Below are positions 1-6,895 of a DNA stretch of 45,482 nt, one piece after another (within the stretch, counting starts at the first letter, position 1; each line of letters starts with the position of its first letter). The stretch is from an uncultured Candidatus Saccharimonas sp. Its GTDB lineage: Bacteria; Patescibacteriota; Saccharimonadia; Saccharimonadales; OMJO01. The notes beneath the pieces are model-generated. The model saw nothing but the letters and a program-made list of their open reading frames with translations, did no database searches and was not told the DNA's origin. The translations under genes and the position numbers were made by a program. The stretch covers positions 1-45,482 of the forward strand of contig CALRAM010000001.1 in the NCBI GenBank assembly GCA_943353165.1, written 5' to 3'.

Positions 1-548
1 CTAAAGCCCAGAGTTACGATTTTAAAATAACCACTACTCCAAAATTAGCATCAACTGTCACGCAGGCGCCTCTAGGATCTATTGGCATAATGATTTCCGG
101 CTCAGTTCTATTTAATCCCTACGAAGGTGACGGTAAAACAGTCGCTATGTCTAGTAATTTTTATCTTACAGACAAAAACGGTAATAAAGTTTGGTTTGTA
201 GATTCATGTAGCGGACACCCGACTCCAAATCAAGGAGAGTATCATTACCATGCACTATCTAATTGCGTTACGTCTGAAGTAGACGCAGATAAGGGCCCGT
301 CACATATCACAGGTATAGCAATGGATGGATTTCCAATTTATGGAAACAGGGACATTAACGGTAATGTAATAGGCATATCAATGCTCGACGAGTGTAATGG
401 GATTAATAGCCCGACTCCAGAATTTCCTGCAGGAATCTATCATTATGTACTTCCAGGCACAAACGACGCCACGTCCTCAATCAGATGCTTTAAGGGCATA
501 GTCGATATGAAGCAGCTTATTACGATGCCATCAATGAACCGCCAATAA
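1..548 (+). CDS. YHYH domain protein, 5'-truncated
   Basis: The frame is open from base 3 with no start codon that fits, so the gene begins before the window; about 182 C-terminal residues are visible. They contain YHYHALSNC, DGFPIYG and a second IYHYVLPG, the signature of the YHYH domain family, which is usually exported and of unknown biochemical role. Several cysteines (CSGHP, SNCV, DECNG, IRCF) would suit disulfides outside the cytoplasm, but the signal peptide would lie in the missing part. An internal ATG at 90 falls inside the domain and is not the likely start. A strong hairpin terminator follows the stop codon directly. The family call is good; the function is unknown. Confidence 0.75.
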   Translation, partial: KAQSYDFKITTTPKLASTVTQAPLGSIGIMISGSVLFNPYEGDGKTVAMSSNFYLTDKNGNKVWFVDSCSGHPTPNQGEYHYHALSNCVTSEVDADKGPSHITGIAMDGFPIYGNRDINGNVIGISMLDECNGINSPTPEFPAGIYHYVLPGTNDATSSIRCFKGIVDMKQLITMPSMNRQ

Positions 549-582
549 AAATAGCCGACTAACGTCGACTATTTTTATTGGC
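541..582. terminator. Bidirectional intrinsic terminator
   Basis: A 19-bp stem with one mismatch (arms 541-559 and 564-582, loop TAAC) overlaps the stop codon of the YHYH gene. Its outer half is A-rich on one arm and T-rich on the other, so it can terminate transcription on both strands. That fits the convergent layout with the minus-strand gene ending at 597. Confidence 0.85.
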
Positions 583-596
583 TAAACGCTTAGCTA

Positions 597-788
597 CTAG
601 TAAGCTTTTGTTGCGCCGTCTTTTATTGCTTTTTCAGCGTTGTCTTTAGACATCATTGCGCAAACAGTTGTTCCGCATTTCTGGTGCTTTCCTTTGGCCA
701 TGAAACCACCTCTTTTAGTCTGATGAATTTCTGGTGCTGATAATTCAACGCCTTTTTCTTTGCATTTAACGCAGTATCCTGTAACCAT
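597..788 (-). CDS. Small zinc-ribbon protein, DUF5679-like
   Basis: This 63-residue protein starts MVTGYCVKCKEKG and later has KCGTTVC, giving a CxxC plus CxxxxC arrangement typical of a zinc ribbon. The N-terminal VTGYCVKCK stretch matches what I know of DUF5679, a small family common in Saccharibacteria and Actinobacteria. The middle (TKRGGFMAKGKHQKCG) fits the family, in which a basic loop precedes the second cysteine knuckle. A GGGG-containing Shine-Dalgarno lies about 10 nt upstream of the ATG. It is transcribed divergently from the SOUL gene. The function is unknown; nucleic-acid binding is only a guess. Confidence 0.65.
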   Translation of the reverse strand: MVTGYCVKCKEKGVELSAPEIHQTKRGGFMAKGKHQKCGTTVCAMMSKDNAEKAIKDGATKAY

Positions 789-908
789 TTCTTTTTACCC
801 CTTCATATTAGTTGATATAACACTAAGCATTATACCGCTTTTTAGTGTATTCATAAAATAAAAGTAAATATTACAAAGATGATTATCATTCGTAAAGTCT
901 TTGCAGGG

Positions 909-914
909 TATAAT
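909..914 (+). promoter_or_regulatory. -10 box for the SOUL gene
   Basis: A perfect TATAAT lies 8 nt before the ATG at 923, with no Shine-Dalgarno between them. This predicts a transcript starting at or next to the start codon. The -35 region is weak. Confidence 0.6.
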
Positions 915-922
915 ATTAGTAC

Positions 923-1489
923 ATGGCAATTGAAACACCGAAGTATAAAGTTTTAGATAAAGAAGGGCATATAGAGCTGAGGAAATACGACGGCTACATA
1001 ACAGCAAATATAGAAATTAAAGCCGATACCTATAAATCTGCCGGCAGTAGGGCATTTGGTGTTTTAGCCGATTATATCTTTGGGAATAATACGAAAAATT
1101 CAAAGATAGCGATGACTGCTCCAGTTATTAGTCAAAAGCCTGCTACTTCTGAAAAGATAGCAATGACAGCCCCTGTAACTACAGCTAAACTTGACAATCA
1201 AAAGTACGTAATTTCATTTACAATGCCAGCTAGTTATTCATTGGAAGATTTACCTAAACCAAATAACGAAGATGTAATTATCAAAACTACGCCTTCGCAC
1301 AAAGTAGTTGCTATTAGATTTTCGGGGTATACATCGGAAGGTGATATTGAAAAGAAGTCTGCTGAACTCAGAGAGTGGGCTAATAAAAAAGAAATAAAGC
1401 TAGGCATTCAGCCGTCTGTATTGAGATATGATCCACCTTGGAAGCCAGGGATTATGCGAAGGAATGAAGTTTGTTATAGTGTTGTTTAG
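923..1489 (+). CDS. SOUL family haem-binding protein
   Basis: The 188-residue protein has the layout of the SOUL/HBP family: IELRKY at 17-22, AFGVLADYIFGNN at 44-56, the KIAMTAPV motif twice (61-68 and 78-85), RFSG near 132, and the C-terminal YDPPWKPGIMRRNEV at about 169-183. There is no signal peptide or membrane segment, so it should be cytoplasmic. Family members bind haem or porphyrin hydrophobically, but the ligand cannot be told from sequence. The start is fixed by a -10 box 8 nt upstream. The gene is a single unit and lies next to the tRNA-associated island that begins at 1566. Confidence 0.85.
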   Translation: MAIETPKYKVLDKEGHIELRKYDGYITANIEIKADTYKSAGSRAFGVLADYIFGNNTKNSKIAMTAPVISQKPATSEKIAMTAPVTTAKLDNQKYVISFTMPASYSLEDLPKPNNEDVIIKTTPSHKVVAIRFSGYTSEGDIEKKSAELREWANKKEIKLGIQPSVLRYDPPWKPGIMRRNEVCYSVV

Positions 1490-1565
1490 AATGTCTATAA
1501 TCTCCCTTGCTAATAATAAAAGTGGTGTTGACATTAAGCTTTAGTCACTTGGATTGTAATATAAA

Positions 1566-1591
1566 TGGCTGGGGATGTCGGTTCAGAACCC
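1566..1591 (-). other. Decayed tRNA 3' end (attachment-site-like)
   Basis: TGGCTGGGGATG (1566-1577) is identical to the CCA end plus acceptor strand of the intact tRNA-Gln at 3939-4012. The next 14 bases match its T-arm at about 9 positions. No other tRNA parts follow. A tRNA 3' end standing alone beside a compositionally different gene pair is typical of an integration boundary. Confidence 0.55.
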
Positions 1592-1616
1592 TTCGGACTC
1601 ACTAAACAATGAGGTG

Positions 1617-2570
1617 TTAGGCTGGTCGAAAGCTGTCCAACAAGTCGGAAACCAGCCCACCCAGATCGGCAATGTTATATCCACCTTCCTGAATGATAAG
1701 TGTCGGTAAATTCATGTCCCGTATATGGCGCCCGATTCGGCGATATGCCCCTTTCGTTAGGTGTAAGCCACCTATAGGGTCATTAACATAAGTATCAAAT
1801 CCGGCAGACAGCACCAAAAAGCGAGGCTGGAAATTCTCGATTTCCTTGATCGCTCCACGTAGCACAGTACTGTAGCTTTCGGTGTCGGTGGTTTTGGGCA
1901 ACGGTATGTTGATATTGTAGCCTTTACCCGAGCCTCGGCCATTTTCGTCAGCAAAACCAGTAGTGTAGGGGTAATTCGTGTTTGGGTCAGCATGCAGCGA
2001 CACATACAAAACATCGGCACGCTCATAGAAAGCCTCCTGTGTTCCGTTGCCGTGATGATAGTCTATATCCAAAATCGCGACTGACCCGTAGTGGCTCAAA
2101 TAATGGGCGGCGATGGCCGCATTATTAAAGTAACAGTAGCCGCCCATACTATGATGCGCGGCGTGGTGCCCCGGAGGGCGGCAAAGACTATACACAACAG
2201 GTTCACCAGCAGCAATTTGTTTTGCTCCGGTTAGCGCGGTGTTAACCGCGGCAACCGACGCCTGAAATGTGCCTTTTGTTACTGGCGCATAGCTGTCGGT
2301 TATGAAGTCTGAGGGATATATCTGTTGATCTTCCGGGACTGCTGCTGACTTTTTCTTGAGAAAATCCACATAATTTTTATTATGTATCGCCAAAATATGG
2401 CTTATCGAGAAAACTTCGGGTTCCTGTAGTGGTTCAAAATCGTGCGCTTGAAGAGCCTGTACTATTGAGTCAACTCGAGCAGCCGTTTCGGCATAAGGAA
2501 CGTCCTTTCCGTCATAGCGTTCAAATTGTGGTTGATGCAAATTATGCGCATCAGAGTAAATAATGTTCAT
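1617..2570 (-). CDS. Histone deacetylase / acetylpolyamine amidohydrolase family protein
   Basis: The 317-residue protein carries the zinc-dependent deacetylase signature: RPPGHHAAHH with GGYCYFNN at about 131-150, DIDYHHGNGTQ (metal ligands Asp and His), LSAGFD (third metal ligand) and a C-terminal EGGYN. Family members remove acetyl groups from polyamines or protein lysines; bacterial ones of this length are often acetylpolyamine amidohydrolases, but the substrate is not settled here. Its start overlaps the stop of the upstream gene (ATGA, 2567-2570), so the two are co-translated. Base composition is visibly GC-richer than the SOUL gene or the later core genes, and a tRNA 3'-end fragment lies just past its stop codon. 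Horizontal acquisition is likely. Confidence 0.88.
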   Translation of the reverse strand: MNIIYSDAHNLHQPQFERYDGKDVPYAETAARVDSIVQALQAHDFEPLQEPEVFSISHILAIHNKNYVDFLKKKSAAVPEDQQIYPSDFITDSYAPVTKGTFQASVAAVNTALTGAKQIAAGEPVVYSLCRPPGHHAAHHSMGGYCYFNNAAIAAHYLSHYGSVAILDIDYHHGNGTQEAFYERADVLYVSLHADPNTNYPYTTGFADENGRGSGKGYNINIPLPKTTDTESYSTVLRGAIKEIENFQPRFLVLSAGFDTYVNDPIGGLHLTKGAYRRIGRHIRDMNLPTLIIQEGGYNIADLGGLVSDLLDSFRPA

Positions 2571-3514
2571 CGCAAATCCTCCAAAATGTGGACAGGTAGA
2601 TACATAAAGGTAAAATCACGTAAACCTTTCTCTAAAATATTGTCTCCGACGGCCACGTTCTGCACGAGGATTTGAGCGGCATAGTCACGCGACGGTATGC
2701 GAAACCCCGACCTATAACCAGCCCGATCAGAACGGCTGGTAAAGTTGCACTCCGCATAGACCAGTGGCGGCTGACTATAGTCGGCTGTATCGGTAGCTAT
2801 TTGCTGATTTAAATAGCGAAGCGTTGTTGGCATCAGTCCTTTATCTTCGAGTGATCGCCACTCCGTACTTTCAATCAGCGTCAAGTTGCCAGAGAATCCA
2901 GGCAAGTCGAGGCGTTCTGCCATCGCCGCCGATGTCAAAACTCCATTATTGAGCACAAGACCACTGAACCACAATGATCTTTTATCTGTGCCTTGAGTCT
3001 CCATTTTTTCACGTAATGCGGTGACCTCCTCAAGACTCCAGCCAAATGTTTCTGACCACAGGATGTGTAGCTGTGGCAATATTGCGTTGTCGATAGCAGA
3101 CCGGTAGTCCACAACTTCATTAGCTGCGGCTCTGGGTTCTGGCACACTTGAAGTAGCACTAATCATCTCAGGAATTGCCTTGAGAGGATTGCTACGCCGA
3201 CCATTGTTACAAGCCAAATAGATTAACCAGCCGTCTTGCCCGTATTCCGCAAGCGGCATGGCGACTTCAAGTTGTATTCCAAGCTCGCTTTCACGAATAT
3301 CTTGAAAGGCGCTATCACTCACGATTCCGCGAAAAACGATTCTGCTTATATCTTTCTGTAAGTCCGCTTCTTTGCTGAGATCCTGATAAACTTCAGCAAC
3401 ATCCGCCGCTTTTTCGTAAGCGGTTTCAGCGTTATGATATAGTCTCTCGTCTTGCCGCCTGCTCGTGCCAAGATCTCCCGTGCTTGTAAATATTTGTGAT
3501 TCATTAGTATTCAT
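2567..3514 (-). CDS. Unidentified protein, possibly a GNAT-type acyltransferase
   Basis: I do not recognise this 315-residue protein with certainty. The C-terminal half shows an order seen in GNAT acyltransferases: WFSGLVLNNGVLTSAAMAERL, then NLTLIESTEWRS followed by KGLMPTTLRYLNQQI (motif-A-like strand and helix), then CNFTSRSDRAGYRSGFRIP, which resembles the motif-B end with its GF. The N-terminal third looks polar and unstructured. ATG at 3514 is preferred over 3529 because an AAAGGA Shine-Dalgarno lies six bases before it. Translational coupling to the deacetylase suggests a paired acylation and deacylation function; this is inference. Composition matches the deacetylase, not the core genes. 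Confidence 0.5.
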   Translation of the reverse strand: MNTNESQIFTSTGDLGTSRRQDERLYHNAETAYEKAADVAEVYQDLSKEADLQKDISRIVFRGIVSDSAFQDIRESELGIQLEVAMPLAEYGQDGWLIYLACNNGRRSNPLKAIPEMISATSSVPEPRAAANEVVDYRSAIDNAILPQLHILWSETFGWSLEEVTALREKMETQGTDKRSLWFSGLVLNNGVLTSAAMAERLDLPGFSGNLTLIESTEWRSLEDKGLMPTTLRYLNQQIATDTADYSQPPLVYAECNFTSRSDRAGYRSGFRIPSRDYAAQILVQNVAVGDNILEKGLRDFTFMYLPVHILEDLR

Positions 3515-3535
3515 AGTTTGTCCTTTCATGCCATT

Positions 3536-3561
3536 AAAAAAGCCCCTCTGTCGAGGGGCTT
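3536..3561 (-). terminator. Intrinsic terminator in the leader of the deacetylase operon
   Basis: On the minus strand a 9-bp GC-rich stem (AAGCCCCTC / GAGGGGCTT, loop GACA) is followed by six T. It lies about 20 nt upstream of the ATG at 3514 and downstream of a TATAAT. It may be an attenuator for the operon, or the end of a lost upstream gene. Confidence 0.75.
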
Positions 3562-3583
3562 AAGTTTTGGCGATTGTTATTTA

Positions 3584-3629
3584 ATTATACAAAAGCAAAG
3601 CTAAACCCCTTGGTGGTTTTCTTTGCTTT
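3584..3629 (-). promoter_or_regulatory. Minus-strand promoter with adjoining long palindrome
   Basis: On the minus strand TATAAT occupies 3589-3584. Directly upstream, 3592-3629 forms a near-perfect inverted repeat: outer arms AAAGCAAAG / CTTTGCTTT and inner arms AAACC / GGTTT. The palindrome covers the expected -35 region, so it could be an operator. It could equally be an old terminator. Confidence 0.45.
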
Positions 3630-3700
3630 AGAATTGTTCACTGTAATATGCGCTTGCATAGCAATGATAATAGCAGAATTTGTATTAATAGTCAAAATAT

Positions 3701-3899
3701 TGGCTGGGGATGAGGCCCGGCCTGTCTGGCTGAGCCCCCTGTCGTTCCGACAGGAAGGCCAGGCAAGACGGACAGGGATTCGACCTACCTTTGGCGGAGG
3801 CCCGCCCGGCCTCCCTCGGGGAAGCCGGGCCTTGCGATCCGCCAGCCGGCGGATCTCGCCTCGATCTTTTTTCGGGTGTTCAAATCCTTCATACTAAAA
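3701..3899. repeat. GC-rich nested palindromic element in tRNA-like sequence
   Basis: The stretch begins with TGGCTGGGGATGAG, the tRNA-Gln 3' end. From 3715 to about 3865 it becomes far GC-richer than anything else in the window and is built of nested inverted repeats: CCTGTCG-TTC-CGACAGG, GCCCGGC...GCCGGGC, and GATCCGCC-agcc-GGCGGATC. The tRNA-like GGGATTCGACC resumes at 3776, as if a hairpin unit of about 60 bp had been dropped into a T-arm. A 107-codon TTG-started frame across 3574-3897 has no plausible protein character and is not called. Confidence 0.6.
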
Positions 3900-3940
3900 C
3901 AGGGTTGGCATAACACCGTAAAGGTGTCATAACAACCCTG
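3896..3940 (-). terminator. Terminator of tRNA-Gln
   Basis: On the minus strand an 8-bp outer stem (CAGGGTTG / CAACCCTG), with an inner ACACC/GGTGT stem, starts at the tRNA's CCA end and is followed by TTTT. It should end the tRNA transcript. Confidence 0.7.
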
Positions 3941-4012
3941 GCTGGGGATGAGGGATTCGAACCCCCGATCGTGGAACCAGAATCCACTGCCTTACCACTT
4001 GGCCAATCCCCA
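3939..4012 (-). tRNA. tRNA-Gln(CUG), CCA encoded
   Basis: The minus strand folds as a 74-nt tRNA. The acceptor stem TGGGGAT pairs with ATCCCCA, followed by discriminator G and an encoded CCA. The anticodon stem GTGGA/TCCAC closes the loop TTCTGGT with anticodon CTG, and the T-arm contains GGTTCGAATCC. Anticodon CUG reads the glutamine codon CAG. The window also encodes gatCAB, so this tRNA may be charged through Glu-tRNA(Gln). Pieces of this gene recur at 1566, 3701, 4191 and 6896, marking it as an insertion hotspot. Confidence 0.93.
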
Positions 4013-4059
4013 ATAGCTAGGTATATTTTACCTTATAATTAACTATAAATTGTAAAAGT
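4007..4059. repeat. 53-bp repeat, copy 1: tRNA-Gln 5' end and promoter region
   Basis: This 53-bp stretch is identical to 4191-4243. It holds the first bases of tRNA-Gln and the AT-rich region upstream of it (on the minus strand TTTACA and TAAAAT/TATACC elements), so the tRNA promoter itself has been duplicated. Confidence 0.9.
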
Positions 4060-4081
4060 ACTATACATAAAGTGGTAAGGT

Positions 4082-4186
4082 CTGCCTTGGCAAGCTTTGC
4101 CTGCCCACAGAATTTTGTGACTACAAACAAGTGTGTAATCAGAAAAGTTCTCTTGCAACCCGCCACAGGCGGCTTTCACACTTGGC
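4082..4186. repeat. 105-bp direct repeat, copy A
   Basis: Identical to 6920-7024 except at 4175 (T here, C there). It contains three short hairpins: GGCAAGCTTTGCC, an arm pair TGACTACA/TGTAATCA, and CCGCCACAGGCGG. Its right flank runs straight into the duplicated tRNA-Gln 5' end at 4191. Confidence 0.95.
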
Positions 4187-4190
4187 TTAG

Positions 4191-4243
4191 TCCCCAATAG
4201 CTAGGTATATTTTACCTTATAATTAACTATAAATTGTAAAAGT
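4191..4243. repeat. 53-bp repeat, copy 2
   Basis: Exact copy of 4007-4059, joined to the 105-bp repeat by a degenerate CACTTGGC (tRNA D-arm). It gives the impression of a tRNA-Gln gene interrupted in the D-loop by the 105-bp sequence. Confidence 0.9.
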
Positions 4244-4423
4244 TATATTTGTACTCGGTCTTGCTTGCGGCATAATTAGTTTGCTGCAAGCATTTCGCGA
4301 GTCGTTAATAGCAAATAAGTCACACTTTACGGAGCTGGACATGACAGTGTCTGCTGACGACCCTTACTATAATACATTGGCGTCCTAATCCTTAAGGGTA
4401 ATCTAACTGATTAACTACCGTGG
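4244..4423. other. Intergenic stretch without a gene
   Basis: I see no coding sequence here. A hairpin GCTTGCGGC...GCTGCAAGC lies near 4263-4290, and TATAAT occurs near 4369. No RNA family is recognised. With 3530-4081 this completes a gap of almost 900 bp between proteins. Confidence 0.5.
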
Positions 4424-4936
4424 TTAGAAGGTGGTTTCGTATTTGCCTATTTGCCCTTGTGCAGGTTCATCCCGTTTCCGTGCCAAGCCAGAATCGACAA
4501 GCCACGTCCATATACGCTCACCATCTTCAGAAAGCATAGAATGCGAAACTAGGCCATAGTTTGCGGGAAGAGCCTTCAGTCCCTCTAGGTATAGGCGTTT
4601 ACCGAACCCCTTACCTCTATATTCGGGGAGGGCACTTACGTCAGTCGAAATGAGCTTTCCTGGAAGCGATGCGTCTTGGCCGTAGACCATAAATGCAACC
4701 GCATTATGGCTTTCAGGTTTGCGTAAGTATAATGATCCACTATTTCCGCTAAAAGGTGGATTAGACGGTAAGTTTCTCTCACACCGCTGCATATTACCAT
4801 CTAGTAAAACCACCTCGGCAACAGGTAATGAGCCGTCTGAGTTAAGCGTCTGATCTAGCCAAACGTTACGTTCGACTATTAACTGTTCCTCACTTAGTTC
4901 TTGTGATTGATCGGGGGCTGTTTCGTTTAAAACCAT
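4424..4936 (-). CDS. GNAT family N-acetyltransferase
   Basis: The GNAT acetyl-CoA-binding motif A is clear: ISTDVSALPEYRGKGFGKRLYLEGL, with the RGKGFG pyrophosphate loop, followed by a motif-B-like region ending in DSGLARK. The N-terminal half is divergent, so the substrate cannot be guessed. ATG at 4936 is chosen because a TACACT -10 lies 10 nt upstream; a TTG at 4975 in the same frame would add 13 residues but has neither Shine-Dalgarno nor promoter support. It is divergent from the HAD gene and lies inside the island bounded by the 105-bp repeats. Confidence 0.75.
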   Translation of the reverse strand: MVLNETAPDQSQELSEEQLIVERNVWLDQTLNSDGSLPVAEVVLLDGNMQRCERNLPSNPPFSGNSGSLYLRKPESHNAVAFMVYGQDASLPGKLISTDVSALPEYRGKGFGKRLYLEGLKALPANYGLVSHSMLSEDGERIWTWLVDSGLARKRDEPAQGQIGKYETTF

Positions 4937-4992
4937 ATCAGCTATTAGTGTATTACCAATAGAACAAGATGACAACGTAGAAAGCGAGCCCT

Positions 4993-5628
4993 ATGACAAA
5001 TCAAAAGTACAAATTGCTTATCCTAGATTACGGTGGAGTTTATTCGTTTGACTATACTTCAGCGTACTTCAGCAAGATTCTATCGGATGCATTTGGTAAA
5101 TCTCCAAATGAAGAAGAGAGAAGAAAGATTATCGAAAAGTCACATACATTCGGAGAGGGTAAATTAACCACAAGTCAGTACATCTCATCAGTAACCAAAT
5201 TGCTAGAAGTTCCTGATTTTCCGACAGTAGAAAAGTTTGAAGGTATAACCATATCTGTGACTAATCCGCCATCTGATACAATGAAAAAGCTTGTCAAAAA
5301 CGTGCGGAAGGCGGGAATTAAAGTTTCCCTACTGTCAGATATGTATATGTTTGAGATTAAGAAGACAAGGCCAACGGGAAGATACAAAGGCTTTGATTAT
5401 ACTGCTTTCTCTGCTGAGTCGGGAATGACAAATCGTAACTCTGATTTTTTCAAACAAACGCTAGGGTACTTTAATATTGCTGCTGAAGATGCGTTATTTG
5501 TTGATGACGGCAAGGCTAATATTGAAGTTGCCCAATCTATTGGCTTGAATACGCTTTACGTCGACAAGCAGATATTCAATAGCGCAGAGCAGTTGGCACA
5601 AAGAATACGTGAGATTTTGCAGGGCTAA
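4993..5628 (+). CDS. HAD superfamily hydrolase, divergent
   Basis: The 211-residue protein has HAD motif I as LDYGGV (nucleophile Asp12), a helical cap at about 20-90, motif II in LLSDM (about 116) and motif IV as FVDDG near 175. The usual DxDGT is DYGGV, as in YihX-like HAD proteins. The motif III lysine is not obvious: the region reads MTNRNSDFFKQTLGYF where KPDPEIF is typical. It may be a phosphatase with altered chemistry or an inactive relative. No Shine-Dalgarno is visible; a TAGAAA 9 nt before the ATG may be the -10. It is part of the repeat-bounded island. Confidence 0.78.
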   Translation: MTNQKYKLLILDYGGVYSFDYTSAYFSKILSDAFGKSPNEEERRKIIEKSHTFGEGKLTTSQYISSVTKLLEVPDFPTVEKFEGITISVTNPPSDTMKKLVKNVRKAGIKVSLLSDMYMFEIKKTRPTGRYKGFDYTAFSAESGMTNRNSDFFKQTLGYFNIAAEDALFVDDGKANIEVAQSIGLNTLYVDKQIFNSAEQLAQRIREILQG

Positions 5629-5706
5629 CTGCGCTTAGAAAACCACGATTCAAAGTATTCTTTCAGTTTTTGGCATTCCAATTACATGAGAGCTCTATGA
5701 ATAGTG

Positions 5707-5712
5707 TATAAT
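5707..5712 (+). promoter_or_regulatory. -10 box for the DUF2721 gene
   Basis: TATAAT lies 7 nt before the ATG at 5720, with no Shine-Dalgarno. It is one of the leaderless-type starts. Confidence 0.6.
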
Positions 5713-5719
5713 CCAACTT

Positions 5720-6124
5720 ATGGAAGTTACGCTTACTACTCCAGCATTGTTGTTTCCCGCTATCGCAATTCTTATGCTTGGTTGGGTAAATAGATATTTA
5801 GGAACGGCAAATGTCATAAGAACGTTCAAAAAAGACTATGATACAGGGTACGCTCGTACAGAAATTGTGTCACAGCTCAACGTACTCAAGAAAAGAATTG
5901 AGCTTTCACGCTACATGATGACTTTCGGTGTAATAGCACTCATTCTTGCATGTATGTCCATGTTCTTGATTTTTGCTAATTTACAGCAAGCTGGAAAAAT
6001 TACCTTTGGTTTATCAATACTCGGAATGATAGTCAGCATGTTTTTATCACTATACGAGACATCTCTGTCTAACAAGGCATTAATACTTGAAATAGACGAT
6101 GTAATTGATAAAGAAATGAAATAG
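5720..6124 (+). CDS. DUF2721 family membrane protein
   Basis: The 134-residue protein has three predicted membrane segments (about 8-24, 69-88 and 95-112). The order matches DUF2721: a first helix PALLFPAIAILMLGWVNRY, a basic amphipathic middle with the repeated LKKRIELSRYM, then two closing helices and LYETSLSNKALILEI. The function of the family is unknown. It lies between the HAD and histidine-phosphatase genes, all on the plus strand. Confidence 0.7.
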   Translation: MEVTLTTPALLFPAIAILMLGWVNRYLGTANVIRTFKKDYDTGYARTEIVSQLNVLKKRIELSRYMMTFGVIALILACMSMFLIFANLQQAGKITFGLSILGMIVSMFLSLYETSLSNKALILEIDDVIDKEMK

Positions 6125-6142
6125 CGACCCAGTAACAATTGA

Positions 6143-6703
6143 ATGAATATTTGTCTAGTACGCCATGGCCAAGACGAAGATAACGCCGCAGATATCCTAA
6201 ATGGGAGAAGAAATACTCCACTCACAAAACTCGGTGTTAGGCAGGCTAAGGCGGTCGCATCTCAAATTGATCGGGAGATTAGCGATGTAGCTGCAATCTA
6301 CACGTCCCCACTTCTGAGAGCACAACAGACGGCCAAAATAATTGCTGACAAGATCGGAGTTAATGCTGTCATCAACGAAGATGACCTGATCGAAAGAGAT
6401 TATGGGGTACTGTCTGGAAAATCAAGATCAGATATTCCGAAATACTCTTCAGATAACCTTGAAGTCGACGGGGTATTGTATTTTCTAAATGCAGAAAACG
6501 CCGAGACCTTCCCTGCAACCTACGAAAGAGCCAAAAGAATACTAAAGAAAATACAAGATTCGTATAACAGCACGGTCGTAATGGTTGCCCATAGAGACAT
6601 TTGTGTAATGATTCAAGCTGCTTACAACAACTGGGGCTGGGAAGAAGGCTTGCAGAGAGCTCATATGGACAATGCGACAATACTGCTGCTGAAACAGCAC
6701 TAG
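6143..6703 (+). CDS. Histidine phosphatase superfamily (phosphoglycerate mutase-like) protein
   Basis: The 186-residue protein has the branch-1 histidine phosphatase features: LVRHG with Arg7-His8 (phospho-acceptor), TSPLLRAQQTA with Arg59, LIERDYG with the proton donor candidate Glu84, and VMVAHRD with the second His150. The family includes cofactor-dependent phosphoglycerate mutases and many small-molecule phosphatases. At this length a phosphatase role is more likely than dPGM. It is the last intact cargo gene before the recombinase remnant and the right-hand 105-bp repeat. Confidence 0.85.
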   Translation: MNICLVRHGQDEDNAADILNGRRNTPLTKLGVRQAKAVASQIDREISDVAAIYTSPLLRAQQTAKIIADKIGVNAVINEDDLIERDYGVLSGKSRSDIPKYSSDNLEVDGVLYFLNAENAETFPATYERAKRILKKIQDSYNSTVVMVAHRDICVMIQAAYNNWGWEEGLQRAHMDNATILLLKQH

Positions 6704-6755
6704 CTTTCAACGCTTTTCCTAGACTTCCACCCCCGTTGCGGTAACTTGTCCTTAT

Positions 6756-6863
6756 ATGGAAAAGCGACCAATAAAATACTGTCTTTATGCCCGCAAATCG
6801 ACGGAAAGTGACGAACGGCAGGTTAAAGAGGACGCTCCTCCAGCTCCTGGTTTTGAAGAGTAG
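6756..6863 (+). pseudogene. Serine recombinase remnant (N-terminal catalytic motif only)
   Basis: A 35-codon frame reads MEKRPIKYCLYARKSTESDE followed by RQVKED. KYCLYARKS with ESDERQ is the N-terminus of large serine recombinases, including the catalytic serine of the YxRxS motif. After about 25 residues the similarity stops, where a SIxSQ-type helix is expected, and the frame ends at TAG 6863. Nothing that looks like the rest of the catalytic domain or the DNA-binding domains follows. It is best read as the stub of an integrase that once mobilised this segment; the right-hand 105-bp repeat starts 57 bp downstream. Confidence 0.65.
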
Positions 6864-6895
6864 GTTTCCTTGCATATTGCCACAGGCAATCTTCA

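Noticed and set aside
3574-3897. 107-codon frame starting at TTG
   Set aside because: The first 40 codons run through the promoter palindrome and the rest through GC-rich inverted repeats. No Shine-Dalgarno, no protein-like composition.
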